From contig NC_014219.1 of assembly GCF_000093085.1 (NCBI RefSeq), forward strand, positions 1,116,001 to 1,180,000: a DNA stretch of 64,000 nucleotides, in the 5' to 3' direction. The stretch comes from [Bacillus] selenitireducens MLS10. Its GTDB lineage: Bacteria; Bacillota; Bacilli; Bacillales; Salisediminibacteriaceae. Position numbers and translations under genes: made by a program. Of the stretch, positions 55,621 to 63,426 are shown one piece after another; within the stretch, counting starts at the first letter, position 1, and each line of letters opens with the position of its first letter. Below the pieces are notes generated by a model. It did no database searches. It was not told where the DNA came from and saw only the letters and a program-made list of their open reading frames with translations.

Positions 55621-57450
55621 ATGCAAAGTTACCTCAGAGAGCTGTCTTTTCGAAGCAAAATTCTGATGATTTTACTGTTGATGACGCTGCTCTTAAGCAG
55701 CATTGCGGTTATTTTGACAAGAGGGATTGATCAAATTAATGATCAGGGACAGCAGATCATACAAGAAGATCTCCCTGCCCTTGAATGGCTGTATCAGCTG
55801 GATATGGAACTGTCGGTCAAGACTCATATGATGGAACAAGGTGCACGAACCGGGTACTGCTGTTCTTTCACAGAACGGTATCAGGAAGCGGTGGAACAAG
55901 CGTCAGAAGAGCGCGAGTCGATTACCGGGCATAAACCTGTGATGATTGACCGCCTCGAAAGAGAACTTGATTATCTCGATTTTCTCGTAACGAACCATAT
56001 CGACGGCTTACTCCGGTTCAGTGGGCTCGAAGCCGTTGAATCGTATCGGAATAAAGAGTGGCAGGAGGCTCATCTTGCGGTGTCCACGACCCTCGAAGAT
56101 GCCAAATATGCGATCCGTGATCAGGCCAATAACGCCGTTTCACGTTTTGATGCCCTTGTGATCCGTTCGGCATTATTGGCGCTTGTTTTGACAACAGTGG
56201 CCATCGTCTTTGCCTTTATCTCGTCCTACCGACTCAGCAATCAACTGACAAAGCCTCTCGTGAAACTTGAATCGGAGCTTGAGAATATTGCGCTTGGGAG
56301 CTACGGTAAGCAGCTCACGCCTCCGTATCAAAAGGAGCTCGCCAATTTAACCGTATCGGTGAACCGGATGTCGAGCGAACTCAAAAAATCATTTGAAACG
56401 ATCATCGCAGATAAACGCTACCGGGATCAGGTTCTGAACGCGCTGCCATTGGGCATTATTACGTATCATGAATCCTTGGATGAGTGCCACCTGAATCAGG
56501 CAGCACGATCCTTTACAGGGATGAAGCGATCCGATATTCTGGAATTGTTTGAGACGTCATCTGAAGAACAGGCGGAAGATGCCTTTACGAAACATCTCCT
56601 GAAAAAGGATGTCTTCTCGAATGAGCGGATTACGTATATACGTCATGGGGCCGAACTCGAGCTCATCGTTTCGAAGAACCCTCTCAAAACCAAATGGGGA
56701 GATACTTACGGCTATGTGTTTCAGTTTATGGATATCACTGAAGTGAGCCGTCTTGAAGAACAGGTAAAGCAGGCGGAGAAGCTGGCTGTTGTGGGGGAAC
56801 TTGCTGCTGGTGCGGCTCATGAGATCCGCAATCCCCTGACGGTGATCGACGGATTCCTGAGTCTGATGGATCAGACCTTGCCCGAAAAAGACAAAGAGCG
56901 TTTTCAATTGCCTCTTCTGAAGAAAGAGGCCAAACGGATCGATCAGATTATTGAAGACATGCTTCTCATGTCAAAACCCGGGGATCCGATACTTGAAGAA
57001 GCGAGTGTCAATGAACTTATGGAGGAAATGGTGCCTCTTGTCGAAGCTCTGCCGAATTATAAGGATATTTGCTTTTCAATTAAGACGACGGATGAACCGG
57101 TTTTGATGGATAAAGAACAGATGAAGCAGGTCGTGCATAACCTGTTTCGAAACGCCGTCGATGCTATGGATGGATCAGGGGAAATCCGGGTCACATCAGC
57201 TGTGGAAGAGGGAATGGTTAAGGTGCAGATCGGTGACAGCGGTCCTGGCATACCGGAACCGCTGCAAGCGAAGCTCTTTGACCCGTTTCGGACGTCGAAG
57301 AAAGGAGGAACGGGTCTCGGGCTCACAATCGCTCAGCGGATCCTGCAAAATCATGGCGGGACGATTCGTCTTCTGCCGCATAAAGGAACAGGTGCCTGCT
57401 TTGAACTGAGTTGGCCGACTGACAAAATCCTCCCGGATGATGCAAAATGA
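55621..57450 (+). CDS. Sensor histidine kinase (4HB-HAMP-PAS-HisKA-HATPase)
   Basis: 609 residues. TM1 (about 14-34), extracellular helical bundle (about 35-185), TM2 (about 186-206), HAMP (about 207-262), PAS-like domain (about 265-375), HisKA with the H-box GAAHEIRNPLTVIDGFLSLM (about 400), N-box VVHNLFRNAVDAM (about 505), G1 GDSGPGIPE, G2 GTGLGL. All ATPase boxes are present. Its ATG follows the BMP-protein stop with no gap. No response regulator is adjacent. The H-box resembles sporulation phosphorelay kinases of the KinA/KinE group, so the output may be Spo0F; this is inference. Confidence 0.92.
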   Translation: MQSYLRELSFRSKILMILLLMTLLLSSIAVILTRGIDQINDQGQQIIQEDLPALEWLYQLDMELSVKTHMMEQGARTGYCCSFTERYQEAVEQASEERESITGHKPVMIDRLERELDYLDFLVTNHIDGLLRFSGLEAVESYRNKEWQEAHLAVSTTLEDAKYAIRDQANNAVSRFDALVIRSALLALVLTTVAIVFAFISSYRLSNQLTKPLVKLESELENIALGSYGKQLTPPYQKELANLTVSVNRMSSELKKSFETIIADKRYRDQVLNALPLGIITYHESLDECHLNQAARSFTGMKRSDILELFETSSEEQAEDAFTKHLLKKDVFSNERITYIRHGAELELIVSKNPLKTKWGDTYGYVFQFMDITEVSRLEEQVKQAEKLAVVGELAAGAAHEIRNPLTVIDGFLSLMDQTLPEKDKERFQLPLLKKEAKRIDQIIEDMLLMSKPGDPILEEASVNELMEEMVPLVEALPNYKDICFSIKTTDEPVLMDKEQMKQVVHNLFRNAVDAMDGSGEIRVTSAVEEGMVKVQIGDSGPGIPEPLQAKLFDPFRTSKKGGTGLGLTIAQRILQNHGGTIRLLPHKGTGACFELSWPTDKILPDDAK

Positions 57451-57469
57451 TGCATGCAGGGAGGATTTT
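57424..57469. terminator. Terminator, histidine kinase/NhaC
   Basis: AAAATCCTCCC (57424-57434) pairs with GGGAGGATTTT (57459-57469) and is followed by TCGTTTTTG. The left arm lies within the last kinase codons. The arms give a T-run on the minus strand too. Confidence 0.8.
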
Positions 57470-57498
57470 TCGTTTTTGATATTGCCGAACCAAAGAAG

Positions 57499-58794
57499 TT
57501 ACGGTGATTTTACAGTGGACCACAGGATGGTCACAGCCGGTGACAGGAGGAGAAAAAAGGCGAAGGGGATATAGTGCAGCACGGGAATGCCGAGAATGGA
57601 GCTGTTCAGAATCGCAAGCAGGCTCCACGGGACAATCCCGGCAAATACCACTGTCGAATCTGCCAAGACCCGTCCGAGCGCTTGGGGTGAAAAATGTGCA
57701 TTCCAGTGCGGAAGGAGGGACCGGGCCGTCACAATAATGGGAAAAGCCTGGTTCGGTGAAATGAGAGAGACGGCGGTTGCGATGCCGATGGACTGCCGGG
57801 TAATGATACTGAGATCTGTCGTATTAGTGAGTCGGCTTTCGATCACGGGCTGAAGCAACTTTGTATCCTCAATCATCTGAGAGAACATCCCGACTGTCAG
57901 GATAAACACGATGAACGGCAGCATCTGCCAAAGGCCGTTCAATGACGCGATGCCCGAGAGCGTCGCTGTGAACCAGAAAGTGAGGCTCTCTCCTCTGATC
58001 AGGATCAGGACAATTCCTGCGATGATGCCTGAGAGGAACGAGAGGCGCATCGACTGCCCCGTAAGGATCATGAGCAATAGCAGAAAGGGCGGTACGAGAG
58101 AGAGTCCGGTTTCCATCAGCGACAGATCGGCAAGACTGCCTGCAGATGAAACCTCTGTCCGGTTCAGTGCCAAGTCGAGTCCCGCATAGAGGAAAGCCGT
58201 CACGGTCGCAGTGATGAACATCGTCGGCAATACGGAGCGAAAGTGTGTCTTCACAGTGACCTCGACGGAATGGGCGAGCAGAAAGAACGAGCTTGAGAGC
58301 GGTGACGTCCGGTCTCCGATGAAGGAGCCGGAGACGAGGGCCCCTGCAGTGATCAGGACGGAGATGCCCATCTGTTCCGCGGTGGCCATAATCGGAACAC
58401 CGACGATGCTGAGACTGCCGATGGAGCTGCCGACGATGAATGACATAATCCCGGTCACAAGAAACGCGCTCAAAAAGAAATGAGCGGGTGAGATCAGGGT
58501 CAAGAAGAGCCGGTTCAGATCATCGACGGTACCGGCGACGTACCACGTCGGCAGGAGTATGCCGATAAAGACCAGAAGCCAGGCCACATCTTTGTTGCGG
58601 ATGAGGCCCTTTTTGCACGATTCAACGAGCTGCCTGAGCGGAATATGTTTGTTTCTGGCGAGGATAAGCAGGCTGAGAAATCCCGGGGTGATCCCGAGGG
58701 TCAGCGAAAGCCCGGTACTGATGGCGATGATGAGGCCGCCAATGGTCAGCGTGAGAATGAGCGTGAGTTCTTTTGTGGTAAAGTCCTTTGGCAA
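57499..58794 (-). CDS. nhaC: Na+/H+ antiporter, NhaC family
   Basis: 431 residues from a TTG at 58794, which has AAGAAGGG 7 bases upstream. An in-frame ATG at 58851 has no Shine-Dalgarno. About ten to twelve membrane segments. NhaC-family traits: GIMSFIVGSSIGSLSIVGVPIM, SGSFIGDRTSPLSSSFFLLAHSVEV with the acidic membrane residue, and SPNQAFPIIVTARSLLPHW. It probably expels Na+ or exchanges it with malate/lactate as MleN does; the exact mode is unclear. Useful for pH and Na+ homeostasis in an alkaline or saline habitat. Confidence 0.87.
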   Translation of the reverse strand: MPKDFTTKELTLILTLTIGGLIIAISTGLSLTLGITPGFLSLLILARNKHIPLRQLVESCKKGLIRNKDVAWLLVFIGILLPTWYVAGTVDDLNRLFLTLISPAHFFLSAFLVTGIMSFIVGSSIGSLSIVGVPIMATAEQMGISVLITAGALVSGSFIGDRTSPLSSSFFLLAHSVEVTVKTHFRSVLPTMFITATVTAFLYAGLDLALNRTEVSSAGSLADLSLMETGLSLVPPFLLLLMILTGQSMRLSFLSGIIAGIVLILIRGESLTFWFTATLSGIASLNGLWQMLPFIVFILTVGMFSQMIEDTKLLQPVIESRLTNTTDLSIITRQSIGIATAVSLISPNQAFPIIVTARSLLPHWNAHFSPQALGRVLADSTVVFAGIVPWSLLAILNSSILGIPVLHYIPFAFFLLLSPAVTILWSTVKSP

Positions 58795-59043
58795 CGGAAT
58801 TCCCTTCTTTCTGATAACGGATGTTCTGCCATTCCGTATTGTAGCATACATTCAAAAGTATGATGGTTTTGTGAACGGTGTTGAAAAGGCATTGTGTTCA
58901 GTCGCATATTAATTTATATTATAACTATCAAGTTAGTGAAATGATTCACAAAACACTATTGAAATGTTGTTAACTTTATTTGCATAAGAACCCGTTTTGA
59001 ACACCATGAATTGAAAACCATTACCTTAGGGAGGCATGTTCAC

Positions 59044-59310
59044 ATGTTACAAATTACTGAACGCGCAGCGGAGATTTACAAGAATGATATGGAACTGACA
59101 AATCAGGATGAGATTCGTCTTTTTGTAAGAGGAGCAGAAGGCTTTTTCCTCGGTGTTGAGAAATCAGCTTCTGAACAGGGCGACTGGTCACTTGAAGTCA
59201 ACGGCGTCCGTTTCTTTATCAAAGAAGACGACCTCTGGATGTTTGACGGCATGACCCTGGATTTCTGTAACAAAGGCGACTGTATCAAGTTGCATCACCG
59301 CGTACACTGA
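59044..59310 (+). CDS. HesB/YneR-like iron-sulfur-type protein
   Basis: 88 residues. The sequence LQITERAAEIYKNDMELTNQDEIRLFVRG and the C-terminal DFCNKGDCIKLHH resemble the HesB/YneR subgroup of the IscA-like fold. The usual three-Cys IscA pattern is replaced by one C-x4-C pair near the end, so classic Fe-S scaffold activity is doubtful. The ATG at 59044 has GGGAGG with about a 9-base spacer. Single gene with a strong terminator. Confidence 0.78.
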   Translation: MLQITERAAEIYKNDMELTNQDEIRLFVRGAEGFFLGVEKSASEQGDWSLEVNGVRFFIKEDDLWMFDGMTLDFCNKGDCIKLHHRVH

Positions 59311-59326
59311 TTATAAACGATACATG

Positions 59327-59355
59327 ACCCTCTCCCGATGTGGAGGGGGTTTTTC
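59327..59355 (+). terminator. Terminator of the HesB-like gene
   Basis: ACCCTCTCC (59327-59335) pairs with GGAGGGGGT (59342-59350; one G-U) and runs into TTTTTC. Confidence 0.9.
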
Positions 59356-59484
59356 TGTTGAGATATGTGGATGCAGCCAGAGGGATTGCTGTCTTCTTAC
59401 TCTTATAAGGCTTTTTGCAGATGTATACAATCAAGAATTGTATTATGATATTTTTTGAGTCTAATTGAAATGGTGGTGTGGAGT

Positions 59485-61032
59485 ATGAAAAAACGGATGA
59501 ATCTGCTTGTCGTATCATTTCTCCTGGCAGGGTTATTCTTCTCACAACCTGCTTTTATTCATGCAGGAAAACAATTTTCGGATGTGAATGAAGAACATCG
59601 CTTTTATTCATATATCGATGAACTGGTCCATAAAGAAATTATCTCAGGGTTCATAGATCAAACATTTAAACCTGAAACGGGTGTCCGCAGAAATGAGGCC
59701 GCGATCATGATCGGGCGGCATCTCAATTTGAACGGGGATCCTTCAGAGACATCATTCTCTGATGTTCCCAAAGGCGTCACAGGATCGGGGTATATTGAAG
59801 CCGCAGTTCTCGCGGGTGTGGTCAGCGGTTATCCGGATGGAACATTCCGCCCGCAACATTATGTAACGCGTGGAGAAATGGCAATTTTCCTCGACAGGAC
59901 CTTTTCTCTTGATCAAACAGCGATTTCTTTTTCAGACGTGGATGTTGAGATGAGATCGTATGAAGCGATTCGCGGGCTTTACGGGTCAGGTATTACGGAG
60001 GGTTTTCCGGATCAGACGTTTCGGCCGGATCAGCCTGTAACAAGAGGAGAATTTGCTGCGATGATGAGCCGCGCAATGAAATGGGAGGCTAATGCTGACC
60101 AAAGAGAGCTTCAGGATTTGACGGATGATGTGACAAAGAGCATCCGGAGTCTTCCGGATTCACCGGGCATGGAATCTTTTCAGAATGTGGCGGAAATCAG
60201 GAGTAAACTGAATCAGTTGGCGCTGTCCGGACATCCCTATGAAGGGGATCTCAGGCAATTTGAAGAGGTGGAGGAGAAGGTGAATACAGAGCGGAATGTC
60301 ATGCTTCAGCCATTTATTGATAATTTGGAAAAAGATTTTAAGAATGGGCAGTTTCGTGAGCGGACCAGGGAAGTTCATCGATTGTTTTCAATGAATCAGA
60401 ATCAGGGTGATTTGGAGCGGGAGAATGAAACGGTGTTTCAAAAAGGAAGAGAAGGACATCCGGTTTTGATTACCGTACCGCATGGCGTCGAGCATATCCG
60501 CAATGGTCAGCCTAAAAGCGCTGAAGTTTACACGGGTCCAATGGGCCTCTTGCTTCATGAATATACCGATGCTCACATTCTTTATACTGCGAAAACGGGC
60601 AGGGACGCCAACTTTTATAATGATGTTGAGTTTAAAGATCAAATGAGGAGGATCATCGATGAACATGATATCTCACTCGTTCTTGATATTCACGGTATGA
60701 GTAACAGGAATGATGTGGATATTTCTTTGGACATTGGAACAAATCAGGGACGAATTGTGCCGGAAGATCTTGTGCATAGTTTGATGTTCTCTTATGCGAA
60801 TGCGGGCTTTCATAACGTTTGGGAAAACCGTCTCTTTACCGCGAGCAATGCAGCCAATATTGCCTATTACAGTTATCATGAACTTGGTGTGCCTGCAATG
60901 CAGCTGGAATACGCGAGATCGCTTAGAGATCCTCTTTTTAATGGCAGTGAAGGATTCGAACGGTTTTATTTAAGCGTGCGTTCTCTTGGTGAATTCATTG
61001 TTCATTATGACCTTGAATCAAGGGGGGATTGA
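59485..61032 (+). CDS. SLH protein with N-formylglutamate-amidohydrolase-like domain
   Basis: 515 residues. Signal peptide (1-28, ending FIHAGK), three SLH repeats (about 32-205; ISGFIDQTFKPETGVRRNEA, VSGYPDGTFRPQHYVTRGEM, ITEGFPDQTFRPDQPVTRGE), a helical linker (about 206-320), then a hydrolase domain (about 325-510). The last has VPHGVEHIRNGQPKSAEVYTGP, DIHGMSNRNDVDISLDIG and MQLEYARSLRD, which fit the zinc-dependent N-formylglutamate amidohydrolase fold (His, Glu and His as likely ligands). An extracellular version could act on wall peptides or amides; the real substrate is unknown. Start ATG 59485 with TGGTGG 8 bases upstream. Confidence 0.82.
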   Translation: MKKRMNLLVVSFLLAGLFFSQPAFIHAGKQFSDVNEEHRFYSYIDELVHKEIISGFIDQTFKPETGVRRNEAAIMIGRHLNLNGDPSETSFSDVPKGVTGSGYIEAAVLAGVVSGYPDGTFRPQHYVTRGEMAIFLDRTFSLDQTAISFSDVDVEMRSYEAIRGLYGSGITEGFPDQTFRPDQPVTRGEFAAMMSRAMKWEANADQRELQDLTDDVTKSIRSLPDSPGMESFQNVAEIRSKLNQLALSGHPYEGDLRQFEEVEEKVNTERNVMLQPFIDNLEKDFKNGQFRERTREVHRLFSMNQNQGDLERENETVFQKGREGHPVLITVPHGVEHIRNGQPKSAEVYTGPMGLLLHEYTDAHILYTAKTGRDANFYNDVEFKDQMRRIIDEHDISLVLDIHGMSNRNDVDISLDIGTNQGRIVPEDLVHSLMFSYANAGFHNVWENRLFTASNAANIAYYSYHELGVPAMQLEYARSLRDPLFNGSEGFERFYLSVRSLGEFIVHYDLESRGD

Positions 61033-61098
61033 CAGGTTCTGTTTTTGCCGAAATGTGCTAAAATAGATGGACAAGCTTGAGACTAGGGAGGGATAATC

Positions 61099-61683
61099 AT
61101 GATTTTAAGTGGCAAAACCATTACCGAAAAGCTGAAATCCGGTGAACTTATCGTTGATCCGATGACAGAGGAACAGGTTCAGCCGGCCTCGATAGATCTG
61201 AGGCTAGGGGCACACTTTCTTGTGATTGATGACCATCTCAGCACGAAACTCTCTTTGACTTCTGAAGCAGCTTACCGGGAGATTGATGTGGGAGAACGGG
61301 GATCAATCGTTATTCCGCCGCAGTCCTTTTTATTGGCAACAACGAAGGAGTACATGGAGATTCCAACATCTCTGACGGCCTTTGTGGAAGGCAGAAGCTC
61401 CATTGGAAGACTGGGTCTCTTTATCCAGAATGCAGGCTGGGTGGACCCGGGTTTCAAAGGCCGGATTACCCTCGAACTCTATAACGCCAACCGGCTGCCT
61501 ATTGAACTTGAAGTCAACAGGCGAATCTGTCAGCTCGTCCTTGCGGAAGTGGACCGAGATGCGGATCCATATGAAGGGAAATATCTGAATCAGAGTGACG
61601 CCACTGCAAGCCGGGTTCAGCTCGATTACGAGAACCGGAGGCGCCTTGAATCAGACGCCTTTAAACGGCGCAGTGACAAATAA
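61099..61683 (+). CDS. dcd: dCTP deaminase
   Basis: 194 residues. Converts dCTP to dUTP for dTTP synthesis. Family motifs are complete: [38 protein letters not shown], and the catalytic Glu in [10 protein letters not shown]. The C-terminal lid ([15 protein letters not shown]) is present. Whether it is monofunctional or the bifunctional type that goes on to dUMP cannot be told from the motif alone. Its ATG follows GGGAGGGA. Lies 66 bases after the SLH hydrolase gene. Confidence 0.95.
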   Translation: MILSGKTITEKLKSGELIVDPMTEEQVQPASIDLRLGAHFLVIDDHLSTKLSLTSEAAYREIDVGERGSIVIPPQSFLLATTKEYMEIPTSLTAFVEGRSSIGRLGLFIQNAGWVDPGFKGRITLELYNANRLPIELEVNRRICQLVLAEVDRDADPYEGKYLNQSDATASRVQLDYENRRRLESDAFKRRSDK

Positions 61684-61684
61684 T

Positions 61685-61729
61685 AAAACATCCCGCACCT
61701 CTTCTTTGAAGAGGACGCGGGATGTTTTT
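61685..61729 (+). terminator. Terminator of dcd
   Basis: AAAACATCCCGC (61685-61696) pairs with GCGGGATGTTTT, and the inner CCTCTTC/GAAGAGG extends the stem; a T-run follows. Confidence 0.93.
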
Positions 61730-61909
61730 CGTATGGAATAAACAGGCGGGTAATTGGCTTAATGCGACTTTAACCTCAAGGCCGGGAAGTGGGGCTTGTA
61801 TCTTAACAATAAGAAGAATGCAGAGTGGAACTAATTAACGGAAATGTAATATTGTCCTTTTAGCGGTTTGGTTACCAGTGTGTGTATGGTTTTATGGTAT
61901 CGTCCGGAT

Positions 61910-62722
61910 TTATCTGAGTAAATCGAGATGCATCCCCATCATGCCCATCTGCATGCTTTGAGCGCTCATCGACGCCTGTAGCATCGTCGTCATCCGGTTC
62001 ATGTCCATGATGTTCAGGGCCATATCTGCATCACGGATGCCGGATTCGGAGCGTTGCATGTTCAAGAGCTGATTTTGGGCGACGTTGCCGGCATAGCTCA
62101 GCCGGTTGTCGAAAGCTCCGATATTGCCGCGGCTTGAACTGATCTGACCAAGTGCGTCGTCAATGACGGAAAGAGCCTGCCCGGGGTTGGCGGTGAGATC
62201 AAGATCGCGAAGGGTGATGCCTTCTTCGAGACTGCCAAGATTTTCAGAGAGTGCGGCGTCGATGTCGAAGGAGACTGATTCGCCGTTGGCATTGGTCGTC
62301 GTCTGCCGGTTTGTAAAACTCCCGTCAAGGAGCCTTTGGGTGTTGAACTCGGTGTTCTCTCCGACAAAGTCGATGTGCTCACGAAGCTGATTGAACTCTT
62401 GTTGCAGGGCACCACGGTCTGACTCTGTCAGCATCCCGTTGTTCGCCTGTACGGCGAGTTCACGCATCCGGTGCAGAGAGCTTTGGGTCTGTGAAAGGGC
62501 CCCCTCAGCCACCCGGTTAAGAGATTGGCTGTCCGCCATATTCCGGATTGCCATCGAATCTCCACGGATCTGTGAGCGCATGCCTTCAGAGATAGACAAG
62601 CCGGCTGCGTCCTGCCCTGCCCGGAAGATCCGGTCTCCGCTTGAAAGCTGCATCATTGTCAGTGCAAGGCTTCGCTGGGTCTGATTGTGATTCATCATAA
62701 CGCCTGAGTTTACAGAAACCAT
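61910..62722 (-). CDS. Flagellin-like protein (divergent, orphan)
   Basis: 270 residues, short for a flagellin: a D0/D1 N-terminus (LSSGDRIFRAGQDAAGLSISEGMRSQIRG, then AEGALSQTQSSLHRMRELAVQANNG), a small central region (about 125-170), and a D1/D0 C-terminus (GNIGAFDNRL, SGIRDADMALNIMDMNR). The N-terminal start differs from Hag (MVSVNSGVMMNHNQ instead of MRINHNIAAL), and the C-terminus is Met-rich (SAQSMQMGMMGMHLDLLR). No other flagellar genes are near. Start ATG at 62722 after AGGAGGT; a SigD-like promoter lies upstream. It may be a minor or alternative filament protein. Confidence 0.88.
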   Translation of the reverse strand: MVSVNSGVMMNHNQTQRSLALTMMQLSSGDRIFRAGQDAAGLSISEGMRSQIRGDSMAIRNMADSQSLNRVAEGALSQTQSSLHRMRELAVQANNGMLTESDRGALQQEFNQLREHIDFVGENTEFNTQRLLDGSFTNRQTTTNANGESVSFDIDAALSENLGSLEEGITLRDLDLTANPGQALSVIDDALGQISSSRGNIGAFDNRLSYAGNVAQNQLLNMQRSESGIRDADMALNIMDMNRMTTMLQASMSAQSMQMGMMGMHLDLLR

Positions 62723-62782
62723 GTCTGCCACCTCCTGTGGATCAGTATCCCGTTAATTTGTTATATATATTCCTTAATGTCT

Positions 62783-62808
62783 ATATCGGTAAACCGTTAA
62801 TCTTATTA
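62783..62808 (-). promoter_or_regulatory. SigD-like promoter of the orphan flagellin
   Basis: On the minus strand TAAT (62805-62808), 14 bases, ACCGATAT (62783-62790). This is one mismatch in each box from TAAA-N14-16-GCCGATAT. It lies about 60 bases before the start codon. Confidence 0.6.
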
Positions 62809-62982
62809 TATACGAAACGGATGATTTTAGGTATGATAGGATGTAGAATTATTTTTGTTTTCTGTTTGCACTATTCAGATGTTATGTTCCATATATATTT
62901 GTCATGAGAGGAGGAAGGCAGAGGCTGTGGATGTTTTGATATGTTCATGGGTCATATCTGAAAAAAGTCTCTGCTGTTTGGT

Positions 62983-63168
62983 ATGAAAATTGTTTCGAAG
63001 CTGTTGTTAACCGGATCTCTTTTGCTGAATCTTTATTTCTTCATCAAAGAGTCGGGATCACGCTCACAAATCGGGGGTCCTGACGAAGAGGAGACCTTTC
63101 GAAAAGGTACACCTGCAAAAAAACAACTGATTCAGCGTGTTCGGATGCCCATACGGAAAACAGCGTGA
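62983..63168 (+). CDS. ComEA-like protein, N-terminal membrane-anchor part (split gene)
   Basis: 61 residues: a membrane anchor (SKLLLTGSLLLNLYFF, about 5-21) and a charged linker. After GTPAKK at residues 42-47 the frame runs through 14 residues of basic, ComEA-unlike sequence to a TGA at 63166-63168. A -1 shift on the A7 tract at 63117-63123 joins it to the helix-hairpin-helix frame without any stop. There is no strong Shine-Dalgarno before the ATG. Read as one protein, it would be a short, membrane-anchored DNA-binding protein of about 124 residues. Confidence 0.6.
   Translation: MKIVSKLLLTGSLLLNLYFFIKESGSRSQIGGPDEEETFRKGTPAKKQLIQRVRMPIRKTA
63117..63123 (+). other. A7 tract at the frame break of the ComEA-like gene
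   Basis: GCA AAA AAA CAA in the anchor frame becomes AAA AAA ACA after a -1 slip. The tract fits a slippery heptamer (A AAA AAA). It could be a programmed shift, a phase-variable or mutated run (A8 would restore one frame), or a sequencing error. Confidence 0.55.
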
Positions 63169-63359
63169 TCAATATCAACCGCGCGTCTTTCGAGGACTTG
63201 CTGGCACTGAACGGAATTGGTGAAGACCTTGCGCAGAAAATTCTTGAAAACAGGAAAGCGCAGGGCCCGTTTGCAAGCGTCAGTGATCTGACGAGAGTAT
63301 CAGGGCTTGGTGAAAAAAAGCTTGATATGTTTCGGGAAGTCATCACAACTGAAGATTGA
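63165..63359 (+). CDS. Helix-hairpin-helix DNA-binding part (ComEA-like)
   Basis: 64 residues with two HhH motifs: ININRASFEDLLALNGIGEDLAQKILENR and FASVSDLTRVSGLGEKKLDMF. This is the DNA-binding domain of ComEA, the competence receptor. The candidate GTG start overlaps the upstream stop (GTGA) and has no Shine-Dalgarno, so independent initiation is unlikely. The same frame is open upstream to the A7 tract. Probably the second half of the gene starting at 62983. A cytosolic fragment without its membrane anchor would not act as a ComEA receptor. Confidence 0.8.
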   Translation: MININRASFEDLLALNGIGEDLAQKILENRKAQGPFASVSDLTRVSGLGEKKLDMFREVITTED

Positions 63360-63426
63360 AGAGTTTTGGTTCTTCGTGAATGATTTCAATTTAACTAATT
63401 ACAACTAAGATAAAAGGGGTTATAGC

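Noticed and set aside
62983-63359. Two independent small genes instead of one split gene
   Set aside because: The second part has no ribosome-binding site and its frame is open back to the A7 tract; the joined protein matches ComEA layout better. Kept as two entries because the frame break is real in the given sequence.
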